Below, one piece after another: positions 1 through 5,643 of a DNA stretch of 23,397 nucleotides. The stretch comes from Flemingiibacterium sp045636265. GTDB lineage: Bacteria; Bacillota; Clostridia; Oscillospirales; CAG-272. The translations under genes were made by a program, and so were the position numbers. Location: positions 1 through 23,397 of the forward strand of contig JAZTXD010000182.1 of the NCBI GenBank assembly GCA_045636265.1, given 5' to 3'. Under the pieces are notes generated by a model. The model was not told the DNA's origin, ran no database searches, and was given only the letters and a program-made list of their open reading frames with translations. Positions within the stretch are counted from its first letter, which is position 1. The number at the start of each line of letters is the position of its first letter.

Positions 1-1
1 A

Positions 2-100
2 CAATTCAACGCGCTTCTGCTCGATTACTACAACACCGGCGAAGCTGATGCGCTCAAAGACTTCATGTACGAGAACGCGATACAAGGTATGAGCTTATAA
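2..100 (+). CDS. C-terminal fragment of an unidentified protein (possibly Fic family)
   Basis: An open frame enters from the left edge and gives 32 residues before a TAA at 98-100. It contains the stretches LLLDYYNTG and FMYENAIQGM. From memory these resemble the C-terminal tail of some Fic/DOC-type AMPylation proteins in Firmicutes, but the fragment is too short and lacks the HPFxxGNG core, so this is tentative. It lies on the outer side of the putative tRNA-Ser attachment junction at 295-317 and would therefore be cargo of the integrated element. Coding potential is supported by the in-frame run to the edge and the absence of stops; the family assignment is weak. Confidence 0.4.
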   Translation, partial: QFNALLLDYYNTGEADALKDFMYENAIQGMSL

Positions 101-111
101 TCAAAACCGAA

Positions 112-132
112 AGAGGGTTTTTGTTTCCCTCT
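112..132 (+). terminator. Weak hairpin after the left-edge gene
   Basis: AGAGGG at 112-117 pairs with CCCTCT at 127-132 across a T-rich 9-base loop, 12 bases after the stop of the left-edge gene. There is no clean T-run directly after the stem, so termination is only a guess. Confidence 0.3.
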
Positions 133-153
133 CTCCGTTATTTTCGATGCGAT

Positions 154-174
154 TTTTACCCCTACTTTTACCCC
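154..174. repeat. Tandem TTTTACCCC direct repeat near the att junction
   Basis: TTTTACCCC occurs at 154-162 and again at 166-174, separated by TAC, a 12-base period. It lies about 120 bases inside the inferred end of the integrated element, where arm-type integrase binding sites are often found. Function is inferred from position only; it could also be decayed coding sequence. Confidence 0.45.
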
Positions 175-294
175 ACTTACGATTGTACAGCATTGTATTT
201 AATTGTATTTGCCATTTATAACCAATGAGAAAAAGCGGCTTTATATCTGACAAAATGAGATTGGATTGATTTTGATAAAATATACCTTGGCAAA

Positions 295-317
295 TTCAAA
301 TCTCTCCTTCTCCGCCA
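295..317 (+). other. tRNA-Ser 3' fragment, probable attachment site (att)
   Basis: TTCAAAT (295-301) is a T-loop, CTCTC (302-306) the 3' half of a T-stem, CTTCTCC (307-313) the 3' half of an acceptor stem, G314 the discriminator base and CCA (315-317) the encoded tail. This is the 3' end of a serine-type tRNA. No matching 5' half is present: there is no GGAGAAG acceptor strand upstream, and the bases before the T-loop (GCAAA) do not pair with CTCTC. A strong terminator follows at once, as after a genuine tRNA gene. Tyrosine-recombinase elements commonly use the tRNA 3' end as attB and leave such a copy at the far end, so I read this as an att junction with the element to its left. Confidence 0.6.
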
Positions 318-319
318 GG

Positions 320-347
320 AAAAAAGCACGCTTGCGCGTGCTTTTTT
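320..347. terminator. Strong bidirectional rho-independent terminator
   Basis: GCACGC (326-331) pairs with GCGTGC (336-341) over a TTGC loop, flanked by six A before and six T after, so it can work in both directions. It sits three bases after the tRNA-Ser 3' end and was probably the native terminator of that tRNA gene. Confidence 0.85.
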
Positions 348-377
348 CATTATAATTTCCCGAAAGGAGACCGCACC

Positions 378-689
378 ATGTCAAACAACCTTACAATTGA
401 AAAGCACCGCGTAAAAATAACCGTCATGAAGAAAACATACCATGCGGACATGGTCGAAAACTACGCCGCCAATCCGGAAAAGTGGTCGCCCTGCACACAT
501 TTTGAAGTCGGGGACGAATTCATCACCGATCTCGAGCGCCCGTGGGATATGCCCGAGGGCTTTTGCGGATGGGCATGGGCGGATATCCAACGCACAGTTT
601 ACGGAATGGCGCGCGGCGGTCAGGATGTGTTTATAACCTGCTGTACGGACGGCTATCGACCGGTAATATTCAAGCTTGAAAAAATTTAA
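378..689 (+). CDS. TIGR04076 family small protein
   Basis: A 103-residue protein with the hallmarks of the TIGR04076 family: an N-terminal beta segment (HRVKITVMKKTYHADMVENY, residues 10-29), a cysteine at 39 before FEVGDEF, the core MPEGFCGWAWADIQ (58-71, Cys63) and a C-terminal CCTDGYRPVIFKLEKI (88-103). The family is widespread in anaerobic Firmicutes and has no established function; the conserved Cys residues suggest metal or redox involvement but this is unproven. The start is set by a GAAAGGAG site at 361-368. Length fits the family. It is a single-gene unit between the terminator at 320-347 and the hairpin at 691-714, and converges on the deacetylase gene. It lies just outside the inferred element end, so it is probably a resident chromosomal gene. 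Confidence 0.85.
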   Translation: MSNNLTIEKHRVKITVMKKTYHADMVENYAANPEKWSPCTHFEVGDEFITDLERPWDMPEGFCGWAWADIQRTVYGMARGGQDVFITCCTDGYRPVIFKLEKI

Positions 690-690
690 A

Positions 691-714
691 AAGGGAGAGG
701 AATACCTCTCCCTT
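691..714 (-). terminator. Terminator shared by convergent genes
   Basis: GGGAGAGG (693-700) pairs perfectly with CCTCTCCC (705-712) over an AATA loop. Read on the minus strand it is followed by a long T-rich tract (opposite the A-rich stretch before 693), so it mainly ends the deacetylase transcript; on the plus strand the T tract is poor. Confidence 0.8.
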
Positions 715-730
715 GAATTTTGCCGTTATA

Positions 731-1423
731 TTATTCCCCAAGCAGACACTCTGCGTTTGTACCGTAGAAAATGTCATCGCGTCCGGAGATAAACTCGCAG
801 AACTCCTCAAACGCTGCCCACTTGTTCTGATAGTCAAAGCCGTAGGAATGACCGCAGATTGTGAAAAGCTGAGGCTTGTCGGGCTTCATCTCAACAAACT
901 TCTTTGCAAAGTTCATAAGCTCGGGACTTGTGCCGCCACAGGTGCAATCCCAGCGCAGAAGATCTGTAGGAATATCAAAAGTTCCGTTAGGTCTATATCC
1001 GCGAGCATATTTAACGCCGAGCTCACGAAGGATGTCAACTGCGGTGTCATTGTATGTACCGCAGGGATACGCAAAGCCTACCGGTTCCTTACCGAAAAAT
1101 CTTGTAAGCACCAATCGGTCAACGAGTATCTCTTTTCTGCACTCCTCGGGTGTGATCAGATCAAGCTGCGCATGGTTGTATGCATGCATTGCAATTTCGT
1201 GACCGACATAAGTTTCCTGTAAATCCTCAATCGGCATACGTGCAACAACAACCTCGTTCTGATAAAGCCACGGGAATCCGAGTGTCCTTGACACATGGCG
1301 CGATCCGTTAAGATTAAAGGTTCCCTTTATGCCGTACTTATTGAGTATGGCGATCATTCTCTTGTCCTGCTCAACGCCGTCATCATAGCTGAGCGTAAAC
1401 GCTTTCATTTTTCCGTTCCACAT
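731..1423 (-). CDS. Polysaccharide deacetylase (NodB-like) family protein, copy 2
   Basis: A 230-residue NodB-type carbohydrate esterase 4 relative. Such enzymes remove N-acetyl or related groups using a metal held by Asp-His-His. Motifs: SYDDG near residue 12 (motif 1), HAYNH (motif 2, HxxxH), AYPCGTYND (motif 3) and the late GHSYGF (motif 5 histidine). No signal peptide or membrane segment is visible, so it should act in the cytoplasm, unlike classic secreted deacetylases. It is the second gene of a tandem pair: the upstream paralogue ends 21 bases before this start and the two share MWNGKMKA and SYDDG at the N terminus. Motif 2 is less canonical here (HAYNHAQ) than in copy 1 (HSYTHPH). The ribosome site is a GGAGG 9-14 bases before the ATG. 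Substrate unknown. Confidence 0.85.
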   Translation of the reverse strand: MWNGKMKAFTLSYDDGVEQDKRMIAILNKYGIKGTFNLNGSRHVSRTLGFPWLYQNEVVVARMPIEDLQETYVGHEIAMHAYNHAQLDLITPEECRKEILVDRLVLTRFFGKEPVGFAYPCGTYNDTAVDILRELGVKYARGYRPNGTFDIPTDLLRWDCTCGGTSPELMNFAKKFVEMKPDKPQLFTICGHSYGFDYQNKWAAFEEFCEFISGRDDIFYGTNAECLLGE

Positions 1424-1444
1424 AATTTTATCCTCCGTAATAAA

Positions 1445-2131
1445 TTATAATAAGGCTTCTTCATTGGTGCAATAATATATGTCGTCGTGTCCCGCGAGGC
1501 GCTCGCAAATTTTTTCAATGAGATCCCAGTTGCCGTCCGCCTCAAACTCATACGAGTGTCCCCATATATAGAAAAGCATCGGCTCTGTCGGCTCGGCGCT
1601 CACAAACTGATCTATAAGATCGAAAATCCCCTCATATTTGTGGTGACACGTCGGATTGAAACGAAGCAGATCGGTTTGAGGTTCAAAACTATACGTACGG
1701 TAAATGCTTCGCGCATATTTTACACCGCATTCCTTCAGTACCTCAACCACTGTATCGTTATACGTTCCGAACGGGTATGCCATTCCAACCGGGCGTTTGC
1801 CGAAAACTTCTTCAAGTCGGCAAATATCCGCGAGTATTTCGTAGCGGATCATTTCGCGCGACATCTCCTCAAGATGCGGATGGGTGTATGAGTGCAGCGC
1901 GATCTCGTGGTTTTTATATACCTCGTGCATGTCCTCGAGCGGCAGATGGTTTATCGTCGCCTCTTTTACCTTCCACGATCTTTTGCATCTCTCGCGAGGG
2001 GTAATCGTACTTCCGTTAAGGTTAAAAGTGCACTTGAGTCCGTATTTATCAAAAATTTCCGCAAGACGGCTATCGGTGTTGACACCGTCATCGTAGCTGA
2101 ACGTCAGCGCTTTCATTTTGCCGTTCCACAT
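1445..2131 (-). CDS. Polysaccharide deacetylase (NodB-like) family protein, copy 1
   Basis: A 228-residue NodB-type protein, first of the tandem pair. I chose the ATG at 2131 (protein begins MWNGKMKALTFSYDDG) because GGAGGTG lies just upstream (2135-2143 region) and the paralogue begins identically; a longer frame from 2170 would add 13 residues without a ribosome site. Motifs: SYDDG (metal Asp), LHSYTHPH (metal histidines), MAYPFGTYND and IWGHSYEF. Like its neighbour it has no export signal. It is expected to be cotranscribed with copy 2 from two consensus promoters at 2170-2231. Family known; substrate not deducible. Confidence 0.85.
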   Translation of the reverse strand: MWNGKMKALTFSYDDGVNTDSRLAEIFDKYGLKCTFNLNGSTITPRERCKRSWKVKEATINHLPLEDMHEVYKNHEIALHSYTHPHLEEMSREMIRYEILADICRLEEVFGKRPVGMAYPFGTYNDTVVEVLKECGVKYARSIYRTYSFEPQTDLLRFNPTCHHKYEGIFDLIDQFVSAEPTEPMLFYIWGHSYEFEADGNWDLIEKICERLAGHDDIYYCTNEEALL

Positions 2132-2169
2132 AATAACACCTCCGTATGACAACGAATTTTTCCAAAACA

Positions 2170-2199
2170 ATTATATCACAAAAATATGTTCACTGTCAA
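2170..2199 (-). promoter_or_regulatory. Deacetylase promoter P2 (proximal)
   Basis: On the minus strand TTGACA (2194-2199) and TATAAT (2170-2175) are both perfect consensus with an 18-base spacer, and the -10 is preceded by TGA (extended -10). Transcription would begin near 2163, about 30 bases before the start codon at 2131. Confidence 0.75.
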
Positions 2200-2201
2200 C
2201 C

Positions 2202-2231
2202 ATTATAACATTTTCTCATATATTTTGTCAA
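2202..2231 (-). promoter_or_regulatory. Deacetylase promoter P1 (distal)
   Basis: A second minus-strand pair: TTGACA (2226-2231) and TATAAT (2202-2207), spacer 18. It lies 32 bases upstream of P2, so the two polymerase footprints overlap and must compete. Confidence 0.7.
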
Positions 2232-2250
2232 CACTCACAACATTATTCTT

Positions 2251-2274
2251 GTGAAAAAACAGCCGTTTTTTCAC
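2251..2274. promoter_or_regulatory. Perfect 10-bp inverted repeat in the divergent intergenic region
   Basis: GTGAAAAAAC (2251-2260) is followed by AGCC and then its exact complement (2265-2274). It sits about 20 bases upstream of deacetylase P1 and about 90 upstream of the candidate promoter of the plus-strand decarboxylase gene. It could be an operator for a dimeric regulator or a stem-loop; there is no T-run immediately after it, so a terminator is less likely. The remaining bases of the 2132-2438 gap hold the promoters listed and nothing else I recognise. Confidence 0.5.
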
Positions 2275-2361
2275 ATAACTGCCGTACTTTTTCATGTTTT
2301 GCCATATCCGTCATGTTTTTATATAATGTTAACGAACTTTATTCTCCACGCTCTTTTATTA

Positions 2362-2390
2362 TTGCTTTTGGGTGACTTTTGGTATATAAT
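2362..2390 (+). promoter_or_regulatory. Candidate promoter for the decarboxylase beta gene
   Basis: TATAAT at 2385-2390 is consensus, with TTGCTT at 2362-2367 as a weak -35 and a 17-base spacer. The predicted leader is about 40 bases. The -35 match is only partial. Confidence 0.5.
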
Positions 2391-2438
2391 ATCTACAGTA
2401 CACAATAATAAACTTTAGAAAGGTACGGTCATTTTCAT

Positions 2439-3572
2439 ATGGAAGTTTTATTTCAAAATTTCGCCAATCTTGATATCCGTCAGGTAATAATGTGGATAAT
2501 CGGCGGCGTGCTCATTTTCCTTGCCATAAAAAAGGAAATGGAGCCGACACTTCTCTTGCCCATGGGATTTGGCGCAATAATCGTAAACATCCCCGGTTCC
2601 GGCGCTATCACACAGTATGTCACCGATGCGCTCGGAAATGTTGTAGAGGAGCACGGTGCACTCTCAATACTCTACGATGCAGGTATAGCCAATGAGCTGT
2701 TCCCGCTGATACTCTTTATCGGTATCGGTGCGATGATCGACTTCGGTCCGATACTATCGAACCCAAAGCTCATGGTGTTCGGTGCGGCGGCGCAGTTCGG
2801 TATATTCTTCACTATGTGCCTTGCATCCATATTCTTCCCTCTCGAGGACGCTGCTTCGATCGGTATTATCGGTGCGGCGGACGGCCCAACCGCAATCGTA
2901 GTTGCGCAGAAGCTTAATTCAAAATTCGTCGGTCCTATCATGGTTGCCGCGTATTCGTACATGGCACTTGTGCCGATAATTCAGCCGCCCGTTATCAAGC
3001 TGCTCACAACCAAGAAAGAGCGCATGATACGCATGCCCTACAAGCCGGCTAACGTATCCAAGACTACACGTATTCTCTTCCCGATAATCATTACCGTAAT
3101 CGCCGGACTTTTTGCTCCCTCTTCGGTTTCCCTCGTCGGATTTTTAATGTTCGGTAACCTCATCCGCGAGTGCGGCGTACTCGACTCCCTCTCGGAAACC
3201 GCGCAGAAGGTCCTCGCAAACCTTATCACCATTTTCCTCGGTATCACCATAGCATCCCAGATGCACTACGAACAGTTCTTAAGTCCCTCCACACTTCTCA
3301 TCCTCGGACTCGGACTCTTCGCGTTCGTATTTGACACCGCAGGCGGCGTAATATTCGCAAAGATTCTGAACCTTTTCCTCAAGGAAAAGATCAACCCCAT
3401 GATCGGCGCGGCAGGTATCTCCGCATTCCCCATGGCAGGAAGAATCGTACACAAGCTCGGTCTTAAAGAGGATCCGCAGAACTTTCTTCTCATGCAGTCA
3501 ATGGGCGTCAACGTATCGGGACAGATCGCATCCGTGATTGCAGGCGGTCTGATACTCAACTTCTTTATGTAA
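2439..3572 (+). CDS. Sodium ion-translocating decarboxylase, beta subunit
   Basis: A 377-residue, strongly hydrophobic multi-pass membrane protein of the OadB/GcdB/MmdB family. The beta subunit decarboxylates carboxybiotin and pumps Na+ out of the cell. Family marks: IGIGAMIDFGPILSNP (94-109), SIGIIGAADGPTAIVV (140-155), FDTAGGVIFAKI and the late GAAGISAFPMAGR, which includes the region that binds Na+ in characterised members. Length matches the family. Which substrate the complex uses (oxaloacetate, methylmalonyl-CoA, glutaconyl-CoA) cannot be told, because the alpha carboxyltransferase and the biotin carrier are not in the window. A short membrane gene follows 16 bases downstream and belongs to the same unit. 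The ATG at 2439 has only a distant GAAAGG (2418-2423) as ribosome site. Confidence 0.93.
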   Translation: MEVLFQNFANLDIRQVIMWIIGGVLIFLAIKKEMEPTLLLPMGFGAIIVNIPGSGAITQYVTDALGNVVEEHGALSILYDAGIANELFPLILFIGIGAMIDFGPILSNPKLMVFGAAAQFGIFFTMCLASIFFPLEDAASIGIIGAADGPTAIVVAQKLNSKFVGPIMVAAYSYMALVPIIQPPVIKLLTTKKERMIRMPYKPANVSKTTRILFPIIITVIAGLFAPSSVSLVGFLMFGNLIRECGVLDSLSETAQKVLANLITIFLGITIASQMHYEQFLSPSTLLILGLGLFAFVFDTAGGVIFAKILNLFLKEKINPMIGAAGISAFPMAGRIVHKLGLKEDPQNFLLMQSMGVNVSGQIASVIAGGLILNFFM

Positions 3573-3588
3573 CAGGAGGTACGATTTA

Positions 3589-3831
3589 ATGTTTAAATTT
3601 TTAGCTTCCAAGTTCATTGCCGCACTCAATATCGGCATCATCGGCGGCGCAGACGGTCCTACGGCTATCCTTGTAGGCGAGAGCGACACAATGTTCGAGC
3701 CGATGAATTTCGTAAAGAACCTCTCCTACATGGGAACGGGTATGCTCGGCATATTCATAGTAATCGGTCTTATCTGGATGGTGACGTTCTTCCTTAATAA
3801 GATCTTCTCCGGTAAGAAAGACGGCGAGTGA
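3589..3831 (+). CDS. Small membrane protein of the Na+-decarboxylase complex (OadG-like)
   Basis: An 80-residue protein with one clear transmembrane helix (about residues 50-73) and a basic, charged C-terminal tail, like the gamma subunits that anchor Na+ decarboxylase complexes. A strong AGGAGG precedes the ATG, 16 bases after the beta subunit. Its N-terminal part carries IGIIGGADGPTAILV (15-29), which matches the beta subunit's own IGIIGAADGPTAIVV (141-155) at 13 of 15 positions although the codons differ. Classic OadG proteins are not defined by this motif, so it is a gamma-like subunit by position and topology rather than by clear homology. A terminator follows at 3848-3885. Confidence 0.75.
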   Translation: MFKFLASKFIAALNIGIIGGADGPTAILVGESDTMFEPMNFVKNLSYMGTGMLGIFIVIGLIWMVTFFLNKIFSGKKDGE

Positions 3832-3847
3832 GAGCATATAAAGCAAA

Positions 3848-3885
3848 TCCCCGGCAGAATTGAATCTGGCGGGGAATTTTTATTT
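3848..3885 (+). terminator. Rho-independent terminator after the decarboxylase genes
   Basis: An 11-base stem (3848-3858 with 3865-3875, one mismatch) is followed by a T-rich tract at 3877-3885. It lies 16 bases after the stop of the small membrane gene and also separates it from the convergent minus-strand gene ending at 3891. Confidence 0.85.
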
Positions 3886-3890
3886 TATTC

Positions 3891-4148
3891 TCACGGCTCA
3901 ATTACTTTCCACTTGAACATTTCTTTGAAGTCTTCAAAACATGCAGGACAAATCCAGTAATAATTATCCTCAGTTGTATATCCCTCATGAAGTGTATCGG
4001 GAAAATCGGAAAATTTTCCCCAGCAAAATTCACAGTGCTCGTGGTCCCATTCCTCGCTGGTAGCCTGCCATTTTCTGAAATACAGCGTTTTATTAAGCAA
4101 ATAATCCTCTTGGCCTCTTAATAGGCGCCAATCATCTTTTTCTACCAT
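3891..4148 (-). CDS. Small protein with two CxxC pairs (putative zinc ribbon)
   Basis: An 85-residue protein of unknown function. Two CxxC pairs, HCEFCW (Cys39, Cys42) and ICPAC (Cys67, Cys70), are spaced like a four-cysteine zinc site, followed by FEDFKEMFKWKV. I recall similar uncharacterised proteins in Firmicutes but no function. The start at 4148 is chosen because AGGAG lies about 6 bases upstream on the minus strand; the frame could extend 8 residues to 4172 but without a ribosome site. It is the last gene of the pyr-RAYT run, 35 bases after the transposase stop. Whether it is truly cotranscribed or an independent gene is open. Confidence 0.7.
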   Translation of the reverse strand: MVEKDDWRLLRGQEDYLLNKTLYFRKWQATSEEWDHEHCEFCWGKFSDFPDTLHEGYTTEDNYYWICPACFEDFKEMFKWKVIEP

Positions 4149-4183
4149 AGTATCTCCTATACCGGCCAGCATTCGACATGATT

Positions 4184-4726
4184 CTACTCTTCCGAATATA
4201 ACTCGTCATAGTACCACCGCATCGGGTTCTCACAGATATACCTCAAATGCTCATCGTAATCTTCCCGATTTCGAACAACATGGTCATAGGTACGAGCCTG
4301 CCAAATATTCTCGCCAAATTCTTTGTTACAAAAACGTTTAAATGTTGATATAAATTTTGAGAATGTACTGTTCGCCCGTGATATCCTTGTAGGGACAGGC
4401 GTCCTCGACTGTCCGCCATCGAGTATATCGGATTCATCGCTTTTCTTAATAAAAAGTAAAATATGAATATGATTTGGCATTATAACATAACTCTTTACCG
4501 ATATATGGTCGTAAAAAGAGTCGAGTTGTTTAATATATTTCTCGGCAATCTCACCATACCTTGTAAGTTTCGGGTGCGGACAGTCGAGGACGCCTGTCCC
4601 TACAATGCGCGAGAGAATACATTTCCGATTTTGTGTGCAAAGCGTTATGAAATACACTCCAACACTGTTATAATTGAATCTTTGCAGTCTTGGTGTTTTT
4701 CGGCTTTTTAAATTCCCCTCTTCCAT
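4184..4726 (-). CDS. REP-associated tyrosine transposase (RAYT, TnpA_REP family)
   Basis: A 180-residue member of the Y1 transposase family (PF01797 type). It shows the HUH metal motif MPNHIHILL (His86, His88) and the single catalytic Tyr147 in the block TYDHVVRNREDYDEHLRYICENP, all typical of RAYTs, which handle single-stranded REP hairpins. The gene looks intact. Its ATG at 4726 shares the final A of the pyrD TGA (TGATG), so it is probably translated by coupling; no Shine-Dalgarno is seen, and the ATG at 4732 would overlap pyrD by 7 bases. Two inverted copies of a REP-like hairpin (4389-4416 and 4576-4603) lie inside the frame and encode residues about 42-51 and 104-114, in variable loops between conserved blocks. 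Confidence 0.92.
   Translation of the reverse strand: MEEGNLKSRKTPRLQRFNYNSVGVYFITLCTQNRKCILSRIVGTGVLDCPHPKLTRYGEIAEKYIKQLDSFYDHISVKSYVIMPNHIHILLFIKKSDESDILDGGQSRTPVPTRISRANSTFSKFISTFKRFCNKEFGENIWQARTYDHVVRNREDYDEHLRYICENPMRWYYDELYSEE
4389..4416 (+). repeat. REP-like element, copy A (inside RAYT gene)
   Basis: A 28-base unit starting with GTAG, then GGACAG and CTGTCC arms around a ten-base middle GCGTCCTCGA, ending CGC. GTAG at the foot of an imperfect hairpin is the classic REP signature. It is the exact reverse complement of the unit at 4576-4603. It is read by the transposase gene as GQSRTPVPTR. Confidence 0.88.
4576..4603 (-). repeat. REP-like element, copy B (inside RAYT gene, inverted)
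   Basis: The same 28-base unit in opposite orientation, 159 bases from copy A. In the transposase frame it encodes VGTGVLDCP. Both copies keep the frame open. Confidence 0.88.
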
Positions 4727-5643
4727 CACCAAGGCTGAACCGTAGCGGAAATGTCCGCAACATTCTTGATTCCGTTTGCATCCATATATTCTGCAATGCC
4801 CTCGATTATCTCAAGCGGCAGATACGGATTTGCGAACATCGCCGTGCCAACACCAATGATATCGGCGCCCGCCATGAGCATCTCGATAGCATCGCTTGCA
4901 CTCGCGATACCGCCCATGCCGAGTATCGGAAGCTTCACTGCGTTTCTGACCTGCCATACCATTCTCACGGCTACGGGGAATACCGCAGGGCCGGAAAGTC
5001 CGCCGACATTATTGTGAAGTATTGGACGTTTTGTTTTTATGTCAATTCGCATACCGAGAAGCGTGTTGATAAGCGCAAGCGCATCCGCGCCGCCCGCTTC
5101 AGCCGCTCTCGCCATTTCCGTAATATCGGTTACATTCGGGGAAAGCTTGACTATAATCGGCTTCTTTGAGTGCTTTTTGACCTCGGACGTTATTTCCAGA
5201 ATAGTCTTCGCATTCGTTCCGAAAGCCACGCCGCCCTCTTTTACGTTGGGGCAGGATATGTTCATCTCGATAAAGTCAACATCGGTTTCGGAAAGTATCT
5301 CCGCCACCTTGCAGTAGTCCGCAATAGTGGAACCGGAAATATTTGCAATAACAGTCGCGCCCTCTGCCTTCAGGCGAGGCAGCTCCTTTTCAACGAAAAC
5401 ATTAACGCCGGGATTCTGTAGTCCTATTGAATTAAGTATACCAGACGGAGTTTCCGCAATTCTCGGGGGGGGATTGCCAAGACGCTTTGCAAGGGTCATT
5501 CCCTTGACCGCAATAGCGCCAAGCTCGCTTGCCTTATAATACGGCGCGTACTCCTCACCGAATCCGCATGTACCGCTCACGGTTACAATGGGATTTTTAA
5601 GTGTAGCACCGGCAAATTTAACTGACAGATCTATATTTTTCAT
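4726..5643 (-). CDS. pyrD: Dihydroorotate dehydrogenase B, catalytic subunit
   Basis: A 305-residue class 1B enzyme that oxidises dihydroorotate to orotate with FMN, passing electrons to PyrK and NAD+. Seen: the N-terminal VSGTCGFGEEY, the NSIGLQNPG segment that shapes the orotate pocket, NISCPN with the catalytic Cys131 that marks class 1, KLSPNV, and the FMN phosphate loop GMGGIAS...GVGTAMFANP. Length is standard. Its ATG overlaps the end of pyrK by four bases (ATGA), which fits the tight stoichiometry of the heterotetramer. The stop is shared with the start of the downstream RAYT. Confidence 0.96.
   Translation of the reverse strand: MKNIDLSVKFAGATLKNPIVTVSGTCGFGEEYAPYYKASELGAIAVKGMTLAKRLGNPPPRIAETPSGILNSIGLQNPGVNVFVEKELPRLKAEGATVIANISGSTIADYCKVAEILSETDVDFIEMNISCPNVKEGGVAFGTNAKTILEITSEVKKHSKKPIIVKLSPNVTDITEMARAAEAGGADALALINTLLGMRIDIKTKRPILHNNVGGLSGPAVFPVAVRMVWQVRNAVKLPILGMGGIASASDAIEMLMAGADIIGVGTAMFANPYLPLEIIEGIAEYMDANGIKNVADISATVQPW

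Noticed and set aside
240..317. A complete tRNA-Ser gene
   Set aside because: No 5' acceptor strand, D-arm or anticodon arm can be found in the 90 bases before the T-loop.
351..356. TATAAT just before the TIGR04076 gene
   Set aside because: No -35 at the right distance, and transcription would begin within or at the ribosome site at 361-368; probably chance in AT-rich sequence.
4184..4437. RAYT as a broken gene
   Set aside because: All conserved blocks including the HUH histidines, the tyrosine and the C-terminal YICENP are present in one frame.
4389..4603. Inverted repeats read as a CRISPR remnant
   Set aside because: Only two units in opposite orientation with a coding spacer, and each is a hairpin with a GTAG foot; this fits REP and not CRISPR.
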